Origin: Nocardia amamiensis NBRC 102102
Lineage (GTDB): Bacteria > Actinomycetota > Actinomycetes > Mycobacteriales > Mycobacteriaceae
NCBI RefSeq assembly: GCF_001612745.1
Contig: NZ_BDBA01000081.1
Location: forward strand, 1 to 35,249
Direction: 5' to 3'
Length of the DNA: 35,249 nucleotides
Shown here: positions 6,722 through 14,125 of the stretch, piece by piece
Numbering within the stretch: the first letter of the stretch is position 1
Layout of the letters: every line of letters starts with the position of its first letter
Translations under genes and position numbers: made by a program
Notes under the pieces: model-generated
The model's database searches: none
What the model saw: the letters and a program-made list of their open reading frames with translations, nothing else
What the model was told of the DNA's origin: nothing

Positions 6722-7981
6722 GTGGGTCTACCGTTCATGGTCGCGATCGGCGCCGCACTGCATGAAATGTCCAAATCCGGCCCGCCCGAGAGCGGTTCGC
6801 GCGACGAGAGTCCCGATGCTGCCATCGCACGTAACCGCATCGCCGAGATCATGCGCGGCGGTACCGATCTGCATACCCAGTCGCCGAAGGTCCCGGAGAG
6901 CGCCTACAAGGACCCAGACGGCATTGACGATCTGTATCAACGGGTGCAGGCGATGTCCGTTACCGATGTCGTCGGACTGCATAAACGGTGGGAGTCCATT
7001 CGTGACCGGCTGGAGCAGGGTTTGCAGGGTTTCGGCCCGGAGATCGGCAAGGCCATGGCAGGAAATTGGGAAGGTGCGGCGGCGAAAGGCGCGGCCGACG
7101 GGGTCAAGGAGTACGTGGACAAGTCCGGCGGGCTGATCGGTTCGGTGCAGATCATCGCCGAGAAGGTGAAGATCATCCGGTCGGGCATCGAGGTCACGCG
7201 CCCCGCCGTGCAGGAGACGCCGAATCACACGTGGACCAGCAACATAGCGAGCTGGGTGCCCGGCCCGACGTGGAAGTTGAACCAGCATCGTGCCGATGCC
7301 GCACACGACGCTTCGGTGAACGTCGTCAGGAATGTCTTCTATCCCGCGGTCCGGGAGGCCGATAGCGGTGTTCCGCTGGTGCCCAAGCCGTACAACCCCG
7401 TGCACCAGTCCGGCGATCAACCGGTCATACCGAACAACGGCTGGCAACCTCGATCGCCCGGTCCCGGCGACAAATCCACCACCGCGCAACCGACACAGCC
7501 ACCGGGTGCGGAGGATGCACCGGCGAACACCGTCCCAACAGGCACGAACCCGCTTGCCCAGCAACAGGACACCGCCGACCAGACGACCCCGGCAAGCACC
7601 GACCCATCGACCCGACCGGCGAGCGCTACCCCCGGCACCGATCCGTCACCGGCGCGCCCCGGTTCACCGAGTCCCGGCTCTCCGGGCACCCCGAGTCCGG
7701 GCATACCTGGCTTGGGCACCCCGGCACCCGGCCGCAGCGTCAACGGCGTCCCGGCTGCTCCGGGCACGGCCCCCGCCGCCGCAGCGGCCCGTTCCGCCGC
7801 GGGACGCCCCGGTATGGCCGGGATGCCGGGCATGATGCCGCCCGGCGCGCGAGGCAAGGGCGATGACGACAAGGAACACCAGACCAAGGACTACTTGGTG
7901 AACCAGCGCAACGGCGAGGAGCTGACCGGTCTCGGCGAAGAGAACAGGGCCAAGACGGTTCCGCCGGTGATCGGCGGATGA
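6722..7981 (+). CDS. PPE-like, proline-rich ESX (type VII) substrate candidate
   Basis: GGGGG at 6711-6715 favours GTG 6722 as the start (6 bases spacing) over ATG 6716. The 419-residue product has a helical N-terminal half (to about residue 210) with W-E-S-I-R and GNWEGAAAKGA, which are WXG-type turns of WXG100/PPE-like proteins. Residues 240-370 are low-complexity Pro, Thr, Ser, Gly and Ala. The C-terminal 45 residues are charged and then end in VPPVIGG, a tail I know from Nocardia ESX-associated proteins. EspG-type chaperones bind PPE-like proteins, and an EspG homologue is the next gene. I infer secretion through an ESX system whose core genes are not in this window. Confidence 0.7.
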   Translation: MGLPFMVAIGAALHEMSKSGPPESGSRDESPDAAIARNRIAEIMRGGTDLHTQSPKVPESAYKDPDGIDDLYQRVQAMSVTDVVGLHKRWESIRDRLEQGLQGFGPEIGKAMAGNWEGAAAKGAADGVKEYVDKSGGLIGSVQIIAEKVKIIRSGIEVTRPAVQETPNHTWTSNIASWVPGPTWKLNQHRADAAHDASVNVVRNVFYPAVREADSGVPLVPKPYNPVHQSGDQPVIPNNGWQPRSPGPGDKSTTAQPTQPPGAEDAPANTVPTGTNPLAQQQDTADQTTPASTDPSTRPASATPGTDPSPARPGSPSPGSPGTPSPGIPGLGTPAPGRSVNGVPAAPGTAPAAAAARSAAGRPGMAGMPGMMPPGARGKGDDDKEHQTKDYLVNQRNGEELTGLGEENRAKTVPPVIGG

Positions 7982-8051
7982 GCTCACGAAGCGTCGACGC
8001 CGTGTTGCCACGCGCGGCGCGACGGCTGTGCTCATCGGACGAACCGGCATC

Positions 8052-8813
8052 ATGAGCCGACAGGAGTGGTCTTTCACGGCACTTGGCTTCACCGTGCTGT
8101 GGCGGGCTGCGGAGCGCGACGTGCTTCCGTACCCGCTGCAGTACCGGTCCACCGCGGAAACGGTCGCCGACTACGAAACCGAGTGGAAATCCGAAGCCAC
8201 CGAACTGCATAGGCGCTGGGACGAGTCCCTGTACGGTGCGCTGCGCGTACTGGCCGAGCCCGAGGCACGCATCGAGATCGCGGGATTCCAGGGACCAGAA
8301 AAGCTGCGCATCCACGCCGCCGTGCATTACCGGCACGCCGTGCTGCTGGTGCAGGAGCCGACCTCGTCGCCGGATCGCGGTGGGGCCGTGCGCATGTCAT
8401 TGATCAGTGCGGCGGAGGTGAGCCGTCGCGTCGTCGACCTGCTCCCGGACGCCCCGCGTGGCGGCGGCCCCGGCGTCGAAGTCTCCCGGAACGACCTCGA
8501 CGCCGAGGACGATGGCCCGTACCGGATCGGGGCGCCGCCCCCGCCCCGCGCTCGAGCCGAACAATTCTTCGAACGCCCCCGCACCACCATCGCCCACGTC
8601 GCGGTATACCCGGGTCCCTCGTGGGACAATCGCCCAGCACCCGCCCGGGGCTTCCACATCATGGACTACCGCGACGGCCGGTACCTCGTCCGCAGCGGAG
8701 CCACCATCAGAGCCGTCCCCGCCGGCAACACCGACATACGGACTCAACTCGAGCGGATCGTTCAGGTCACGGTCGAAGGGTTTCGCGAGGAGAGCGATCC
8801 AAGTTACACCTGA
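8052..8813 (+). CDS. EspG-family ESX secretion chaperone
   Basis: ATG at 8052 begins a 253-residue protein; the frame is open for 24 bases upstream without a better site. The start has the EspG pattern W-S-F-T-A-L-G-F-T-V-L-W and then P-Y-P-L, and the body alternates beta strands and helices, ending in a strand-rich part (GYRDGRYLV-type repeats). In mycobacteria EspG binds the helical tip of PPE proteins in the cytosol and keeps them soluble for ESX export. The PPE-like gene lies 70 bases upstream, which matches that role. A short Pro/Arg-rich insertion (PPPPRARAEQ) lies at about residue 165. Assignment is from sequence pattern plus context. Confidence 0.8.
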   Translation: MSRQEWSFTALGFTVLWRAAERDVLPYPLQYRSTAETVADYETEWKSEATELHRRWDESLYGALRVLAEPEARIEIAGFQGPEKLRIHAAVHYRHAVLLVQEPTSSPDRGGAVRMSLISAAEVSRRVVDLLPDAPRGGGPGVEVSRNDLDAEDDGPYRIGAPPPPRARAEQFFERPRTTIAHVAVYPGPSWDNRPAPARGFHIMDYRDGRYLVRSGATIRAVPAGNTDIRTQLERIVQVTVEGFREESDPSYT

Positions 8814-8958
8814 ACCGGACCTTCCTCGGCTGCCGAGCGGAATGGGTGGACAACCAGCCGAACCTGCCGTCGACGCCGAGCGTGCGGCCGCCGCAGGCGG
8901 TGAAAAGCGGAGTTATGCTGCTCTCGGTCCGGGTGGGCGATCGAGAAAGGGGCCGTGG

Positions 8959-10398
8959 GTGTTGAGGCAGCATGAGTCGTTCGCCGACTACCTGGTCGAG
9001 GGCGTACTCGGGCAAGGCGGCATGGGGACCGTCTATCTGGCGCGCCACCCGCGTCTGCCGCGACTGGTCGCGCTCAAACTGCTCAACCGCGCGGTGTCCG
9101 AGGACGAGGAATTGCGGCGACGCTTCGAGCAGGAAGCCAATGTCGTTGCGCGCCTGGATCATCCTGGCATTGTCGGTATCTATGATCGTGGCACACACGA
9201 CGGGCACCTGTGGATCTCCATGCAGTACATTCGCGGCACCGACGCTGCCCGGCTCGACTCCCGCACGGCACCTCACCATGTCTTGCAGATCGTCTCCGAT
9301 ACCGCGAAAGCGCTCGACTACGCCCACAGCCGAGGTGTGCTGCATCGCGACATCAAGCCAGCGAACATCTTGATCGCCGAGCCTGAAGCCGGCCGCGAAA
9401 CCCGAGCCCTACTCACGGATTTCGGTATCGCCCGACTGCTGGACGCGGATACCAAACTGACCGCCACCGGAACATTCACCGCCACACTCGCGTACGCGTC
9501 ACCGGAGCAGCTCTCCGGCGAGCCGGTCGATCACCGAGCCGACCAATATTCCCTCGGCTGCACCCTTTTCACACTCCTGGCAGGGCAACCACCGTACCCC
9601 GCGACCAATCCCGGCCAGATAGTTGCCGGGCACCTCGGCAAGCCGGTCCCACGGCTCAGCGATACCCGCCCGGAGTTGCCACCACAACTCGACGACGTGA
9701 TCGCACGCGCCATGGCCAAGCACCGGAACGAACGATTCGCCACCTGCGGCGAATTCGCGGCAGCCGCCACCGCGGCCCTGCGCGGCGAAGTTGCGCGATC
9801 CGCTCCCTCCGCGACCGTCGTGAACCAGCGTCACGGCCACCCGGCTACAGCGGTCGACCCGTGGCCTCGTTCCGCCCCGACCATCCTGAATCAGGCTCCG
9901 GACCCGGTCCGGCGCTCCGCTTCCGAACCCGCTCCGTGGCCGAACGCGCCAGTCGGCGATCCGCCACAGCCGTCCGGCGTCATCGCCAGAACCGCCGCCG
10001 TCGTCGCGTTCGCTTTCGGCCTGCTCGCGGCCTTGCTCGCCCTCGCAGGGCTTGTCGAGCTGGCAACCCGGCGGGGCGGGGGCCACGTCCGGACGCCGCG
10101 TGAAGTCGTCGTCGACTATCTCGCCCCGATGACGATCTGTTCCGCGATGTCGCTGCTGCTGCTCGGCGGGTCCATAGCGCTTTTCGCACGCAGACGCTTC
10201 GGCCGTATCGCGGTAGCCCTGGGCACCGGGATCATCACACTGCTCGCCTTGATCGCCGTCGGAGTGAGCCTCGGTGGCAACAGCGGCGGAGATGCGGTGT
10301 TCTTCGGCACAATCCTGATATTCGCCTGCACGGGACTGACGTGCGCCGTATCCCCCTCGACCAGCCGATGGCTCGCACATAGACGTTCCAGGACCTGA
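8959..10398 (+). CDS. Ser/Thr protein kinase (Hanks type) with four C-terminal membrane helices
   Basis: GTG 8959 has GAAAGGGG at 8945-8952 in front. The same frame runs further upstream but overlaps espG. The 479-residue protein shows all key kinase motifs: glycine loop G-Q-G-G-M-G-T-V (18-25), Lys40 in VALK, H129-R-D131 with K133 and N136, D154-F-G, and an activation segment ending ASPEQ (180-184). After a Pro-rich linker (280-340) come four predicted membrane helices (about 343-366, 388-410, 417-438, 446-464) and no PASTA or other known sensor domain. It starts 145 bases after espG on the same strand, so it may phosphorylate ESX accessory proteins, but that is inference. Confidence 0.9.
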   Translation: MLRQHESFADYLVEGVLGQGGMGTVYLARHPRLPRLVALKLLNRAVSEDEELRRRFEQEANVVARLDHPGIVGIYDRGTHDGHLWISMQYIRGTDAARLDSRTAPHHVLQIVSDTAKALDYAHSRGVLHRDIKPANILIAEPEAGRETRALLTDFGIARLLDADTKLTATGTFTATLAYASPEQLSGEPVDHRADQYSLGCTLFTLLAGQPPYPATNPGQIVAGHLGKPVPRLSDTRPELPPQLDDVIARAMAKHRNERFATCGEFAAAATAALRGEVARSAPSATVVNQRHGHPATAVDPWPRSAPTILNQAPDPVRRSASEPAPWPNAPVGDPPQPSGVIARTAAVVAFAFGLLAALLALAGLVELATRRGGGHVRTPREVVVDYLAPMTICSAMSLLLLGGSIALFARRRFGRIAVALGTGIITLLALIAVGVSLGGNSGGDAVFFGTILIFACTGLTCAVSPSTSRWLAHRRSRT

Positions 10399-10399
10399 C

Positions 10400-10690
10400 C
10401 ACCGGGCACGGGCACTTCTCGCCCTCCAGCCGAGCAGCGGCAACCTTCCCCGCAACTGCACGGAAGACCATGTTTCGACGCCGGTCTCGGGGCGGATCGT
10501 CTCGGCAACCTCGTCCAGACGAAGGGGCTGGCCAACGTGACGCGGCCTGCGCATACCGCAGGGCCAGGGCACTGCCTGCCATATCCTCCTCGGAACGGTC
10601 GATCCATGGGGCAACTCGCGTTGACCAGCGCGTGAGCCGCCGCTAGCCCACCACCCGCCGCGTTGGCGGCGTGCGCCGCATCCGAGTAAC
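10400..10690 (-). pseudogene. Chimeric gene remnant: Xre/TPR regulator piece joined to 76-residue-protein piece
   Basis: Two decayed pieces lie head to tail on the minus strand. Bases 10541-10690 match the middle of the Xre/TPR regulator (about 3580-3727), for example ADAAHAANAAG followed by LAAAHALVNAS. Bases 10400-10531 match the C-terminal half of the 76-residue gene (about 1655-1770): TGCCGAGACGAT and GCAGTTGCGGG are shared, and NMVFRAVAGKVAAA corresponds to DMLFRAVAGKVASA. A one-base deletion near 10497 and other frame changes break both. No start or complete domain remains. The join near 10531-10541 looks like a deletion or recombination point. The rest of the gap to 10801 should hold the promoter of the WGR gene. 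Confidence 0.75.
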
Positions 10691-10800
10691 TGACGACTCC
10701 GCCGCTGATCACCACATGGTCCAGATGGCAACGCCGCGAATGTCGGTCCCCCTTGCTAACTTTCGTTCCGTTCTGATCTGACGAATAAGGCGAGGCGCAC

Positions 10801-12225
10801 ATGACAATCGGGGGTACCACCTATCTCGAACTGTCCGAGGACAGCGGGTCCGCGCACAAGTTCTATGAGGTAGTCGTCGCGGGCACGCAGGTGAGTGTCC
10901 GTTTCGGCCGCATCGGGGAGCAGGGGCAGACGAAGGTCAGTTCCTTTGCCACCGAGGAGAAGGCGCAGGCGGCCGCGGCGAAGAAGATCGGCGAGAAGGT
11001 GCGCAAGGGGTATGCACCCGCGGTGATGGGTGCGCGCGCCAGGCGTGCGGTGACCAGGCGGGCTATCAGCAGCCAGCGCTCGACCGCGAAGTCCGCGCCG
11101 GTGCTGTGGAGTTTCGACTCCGGCGCCGCCGCCTTCGGCATCTTCGTCGACGAGCGCCGCTGCTGGGTGGGCAACGAGAACGGGGACGTGTACACCCTGA
11201 CTCCGGAGGGCGTGGTCACCGGCCGCTACCGCCTGCCGGACGCGGTGAAATGCATTGTGGCCGACGACTTCTGGATCTACGCCGGATGCGACGACGGCCG
11301 CGTCTACGACCTGTCGGGCAAGGTGCCGCGGGCCGCCTACGATATCGCGGCCGACGTCGACATCTACTGGCTGGATATTCACGACGGCATCCTCGGTGTC
11401 TCCGACCGGCAAGGCGGCATCACGGTGATCGACTACGAAGAGGAGTCGCTGTGGAGCCGGCGCAGCACCGGCGACTCGGGGTGGATGGTGCGCATCGACC
11501 CGAACGGGGTCTATCACGGGCATTCCGCCGGTGTCACCAAATACGACCTGGACAGCGGAAATACCCTGTGGCAGGTCGGCACCGGCGGCGAGGTGCTGTT
11601 CGGCTGGCAGGAATCCGACGCCGTCTATGCCGGTACGGACAGGCGGCAGGTCCGCATGGTGGCCAAGAGCGGCCGCGCCGAGCAGACCTACCAGTGCGAT
11701 GCCGCGGTCTTCTCCTGCGCCACCTCACCTGACGGACGCTACGTCTTCGCCGGTGACAACTACTCCTCGGTGTATTGCTTCGACGCCGCCGGGAACCGGC
11801 TGTGGAAATTAGCCACCGGCTGCGGGTCGGCGTATTCCATGCAGTATCACGGCGACAAGCTGTATCTGGTGACCACTACCGGCACGCTGGCCTGTCTCGA
11901 TGTCAGCGAAGCCGCCATCCGCGACGCCGAGCAGGGTGTGCTGCCCGAAACGGTGTCGGTGAAGGCTCCGGAGATCTCTGCCGTGGTGCCGAGCAGCACC
12001 GTCGAGGTGACCTCCGACGCCGGAACCGGTGTCATCGTGGAATGCGTCGACCAGGGCGGTGCCCTGCGCGTCCGCGTCGTCTCGCCGGGATATCGGAACG
12101 GATGGAATGTCCAGTTCCCCAAGGATATTCGACGCGCTGGCGCTCGATACGTGGTCGATGGCGTGGCGGAGTCCGCGCGCGGCGGCTTCTATCGGGTACG
12201 CGGAGATATCCGGCAGCTGAGCTGA
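10801..12225 (+). CDS. WGR-domain protein with beta-propeller
   Basis: This 474-residue protein starts at ATG 10801. Residues about 6-75 form a WGR domain (YEVVVAGTQVSVRFGRIG, with F-G-R in place of W-G-R, then KAQAAAAKKIGEKVRKGY), the module that senses DNA breaks in PARPs and occurs in bacterial MolR-like proteins. A basic linker rich in Arg follows. Residues about 97-390 are PQQ/WD-like propeller blades (GNENGDVYTLTPEG, AGCDDGRVYDLSGKV, FAGDNYSSVYCFDAAG). The last 80 residues are a separate beta-rich domain. There is no signal peptide. Such combinations are known only from conserved hypothetical proteins; a DNA- or stress-linked scaffold role is inference. It stands alone, following the remnant at 10400-10690. 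Confidence 0.8.
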   Translation: MTIGGTTYLELSEDSGSAHKFYEVVVAGTQVSVRFGRIGEQGQTKVSSFATEEKAQAAAAKKIGEKVRKGYAPAVMGARARRAVTRRAISSQRSTAKSAPVLWSFDSGAAAFGIFVDERRCWVGNENGDVYTLTPEGVVTGRYRLPDAVKCIVADDFWIYAGCDDGRVYDLSGKVPRAAYDIAADVDIYWLDIHDGILGVSDRQGGITVIDYEEESLWSRRSTGDSGWMVRIDPNGVYHGHSAGVTKYDLDSGNTLWQVGTGGEVLFGWQESDAVYAGTDRRQVRMVAKSGRAEQTYQCDAAVFSCATSPDGRYVFAGDNYSSVYCFDAAGNRLWKLATGCGSAYSMQYHGDKLYLVTTTGTLACLDVSEAAIRDAEQGVLPETVSVKAPEISAVVPSSTVEVTSDAGTGVIVECVDQGGALRVRVVSPGYRNGWNVQFPKDIRRAGARYVVDGVAESARGGFYRVRGDIRQLS

Positions 12226-12423
12226 TCCGGTTCGGCTCGATCCCCAGCTGACCGACGTCTCGGCGACGCCTGCAAATGAGACCCACCATGCGCAGAGTTG
12301 CCGTGACTGCGGCGGTGTCGGCATCGGCGCCGGTCCGTAATTCGCACCGCCAGCGGCCGCCGCGGCCGTGGCGGACTCTCATACCGAGACTGCCGAACAA
12401 TGCGCAGGCAGCCGTCCGAGCCG

Positions 12424-13203
12424 TTATCGACGCCGGGACGTGCGCCCGTAGGCGTTCGTGGGATCTGAGGCGACGAACTGCGCCCATGTCTGTCCGTCAT
12501 GGGCGTGATCGGGGCAGGTGTTCTCCCCAGCCCGGAATGCGCGGCCGACGCGTCCGGGCACCGGGATGCGGACAACCCGCCGAGGACGCTGGCGAGCGGC
12601 CCGCCAGATCTCCGTCAACCTCGCCAACGTCAGCACTTCCGGACCCCCGAAGTCAGGAGCACGACCCACCGGACCACCCTTGACCAACTCGGCAACCCGC
12701 CGCGCGACGTCGGCCGCAGCGACCGGCTGGAAGCGAAAGTCCAACGGCAAAGGCGCAACCGGCCATCCCTCGACGGTCTGCAACGCGGAGGCGATCAACT
12801 CGTGGAACTGCGTTGCGCGCAGAATCGTATGCGGCACGCCGCTGTCGATGATCTTCTGCTCGCAGGCCAGCTTGTTGCGGTAATACCTGAACGGGATGCG
12901 ATCGATCCCCACGATCGACACGTAGAGCAACTGCTCGACACCCTGCGCGGCGCGAAGCAGGTTCTCGGTTTGCACGATGTCGGGTCCACCCCACCGACGG
13001 AAGTCCGAGGCGGCGTGCACGATCATGTCGGTTCCCGCGACAGCCTCCGAGACGCCCGCCCCTGTCTGCAGGTCCCCGACATGTGTGCCCGCCCCAGGGC
13101 GTCGCGACAGTACCCGGACGTCATGGTGCTGTTCCCGCAACCGATCGACCACCAGCTTGCCCAATGCCCCAGTTCCGCCCGTGACGAGAATGCGACTGCC
13201 CAT
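12424..13203 (-). CDS. NmrA-like atypical SDR, NAD(P)-binding
   Basis: The 259-residue protein starts at ATG 13203. The nucleotide site is visible at once: ILVTGGTGALGKLV (G9-x-x-G12-x-x-G15) followed by the second strand VRVLSRR, where the Arg suggests NADP(H). Then come VAGTDMIVHAAS, LLYVSIVGID and Y-Y-R-N-K-L-A, the atypical SDR arrangement with Y-x-x-x-K. Family members (NmrA/HSCARG-like, annotated as NAD(P)H-binding or epimerase-like) are oxidoreductases or redox sensors. It is divergent from the VapBC pair with a 45-base gap and convergent with the WGR gene. The 198 bases to the WGR gene's stop hold no gene that I can support. Confidence 0.8.
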   Translation of the reverse strand: MGSRILVTGGTGALGKLVVDRLREQHHDVRVLSRRPGAGTHVGDLQTGAGVSEAVAGTDMIVHAASDFRRWGGPDIVQTENLLRAAQGVEQLLYVSIVGIDRIPFRYYRNKLACEQKIIDSGVPHTILRATQFHELIASALQTVEGWPVAPLPLDFRFQPVAAADVARRVAELVKGGPVGRAPDFGGPEVLTLARLTEIWRAARQRPRRVVRIPVPGRVGRAFRAGENTCPDHAHDGQTWAQFVASDPTNAYGRTSRRR

Positions 13204-13241
13204 CGTTGCTCCTCCACATTGTCAGCATCGGGTGGCACCCT

Positions 13242-13269
13242 ATACGGCATGGTTAAAACCACCGTGTAT
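13242..13269. promoter_or_regulatory. Possible VapB autoregulatory operator over the start codon
   Basis: An imperfect inverted repeat is centred at 13255/13256: ATAC at the left end pairs with GTAT at the right, and TGGTT-AA-AACCA forms the core. It covers the ATG of the antitoxin gene. A TTGTCA-N16-TATACG promoter-like pair lies at 13219-13246. Ribbon-helix-helix antitoxins commonly bind such repeats at their own promoter. Confidence 0.3.
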
Positions 13270-13491
13270 TTGACCGACGAACTAGAGATCCGGCTCGACG
13301 CGGAAGCCGCCGCCACCGGCGTGAGCAAGGCGGAACTCATTCGCCGAGGCATTGCCATGCTTTTGGATGCTTCCGACAGACCGAAAAACAACGCACCGCT
13401 GCCCGTCTTCCACAGTGGCCGATCGCGCACCGTGGAGGAAATGGACAACGAGATCTACCGTCATATCAAGCAGCGGTCGGCGCGGCGATGA
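13249..13491 (+). CDS. VapB-like ribbon-helix-helix antitoxin
   Basis: ATG 13249 starts an 80-residue protein whose first 45 residues are a ribbon-helix-helix fold: strand VKTTVYLTDE, helix IRLDAEAAATG, helix SKAELIRRGIAMLL. This is the DNA-binding and dimerising half of VapB/CopG-type antitoxins. The C-terminal half (PVFHSGRSRTVEEMDNEIY) would wrap around the toxin. Its stop overlaps the start of the PIN gene by 4 bases (ATGA), the usual arrangement for VapBC pairs. No strong ribosome site is present, so a leaderless or very short-leader message is possible. Confidence 0.85.
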   Translation: MVKTTVYLTDELEIRLDAEAAATGVSKAELIRRGIAMLLDASDRPKNNAPLPVFHSGRSRTVEEMDNEIYRHIKQRSARR

Positions 13492-13922
13492 TCATCGTCG
13501 CCGACACCTCCGCGTTGTTCGCGGCATTCGACGCCGACCAAGTCGAACATCAACAGGCTGTCGTGGTGATGGAAAACGAGCCCCTGGTGATATCACCGCT
13601 TGTGCTCACTGAGCTGGATCACCTCGTTTACCGCGATCTCGGGTTCCCCGCCGCGATGCAAGTTACCGACGCGCTCATGGCCCGCATGATGGACGGACGT
13701 TATAGTCTTGCTGAGTTGAAACACGTCGACCTGGTTGCGGCGCAAGAGATCCGCGCCAAATACGAAGGACTTCATCTCGATCTTGCGGATGCCGTCGGCG
13801 TGGTCCTGGCAGATCGGTATCGAACCGACACCATATTCACGCTGGACCAACCCGGCTACCGGGCCATCGCGCCCCTCACGCACGGCATCGAGCACTTCAG
13901 GATTCTGCCAGCCGACCTGTGA
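13488..13922 (+). CDS. VapC-like PIN-domain ribonuclease toxin
   Basis: This 144-residue protein has the acidic residues of the PIN active site: D6 (VADTSAL), E42 (LTELD), D98/D101 (LHLDLADAV) and D120 (FTLDQ). They bind Mg2+ or Mn2+ for RNA cleavage. PIN toxins of this type usually cut tRNA or rRNA and are neutralised by the antitoxin encoded just upstream with a 4-base overlap. All key residues are present, so it should be active. The 203 bases to the next gene carry no supported gene; TATACC at about 14091-14096 may be a -10 box for the EF-G2 gene. Confidence 0.87.
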   Translation: MIIVADTSALFAAFDADQVEHQQAVVVMENEPLVISPLVLTELDHLVYRDLGFPAAMQVTDALMARMMDGRYSLAELKHVDLVAAQEIRAKYEGLHLDLADAVGVVLADRYRTDTIFTLDQPGYRAIAPLTHGIEHFRILPADL

Positions 13923-14125
13923 TCGCCAGCCGTGCGCGGCTACCGAGCCATGTCGCCGCCACGCCGCTGCGCAAGCAACCCTTCCATGCCTTCCCCTAGG
14001 CGCTCAGGCCGTGACAACGCCCGCGATCGGCACTCCTCGCACTCCGATCTACCGATTCGTGGACGGGAGGTGACGCCCGGTGGGAAGGTGGATATACCGC
14101 AGGTGTCGGCAAAGGAGCGAGACGC

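Noticed and set aside
8458..8958. In-frame upstream extension of the kinase
   Set aside because: It overlaps espG, reads as Pro/Ser/Arg-rich low-complexity sequence, and the ribosome site at 8945-8952 points to GTG 8959.
12226..12423. A possible signal-peptide-like start (MRRVAVTAAVSASA) on the plus strand at 12288
   Set aside because: The frame turns at once into Arg/Pro-rich shadow sequence over the NmrA-like gene and has no ribosome site.
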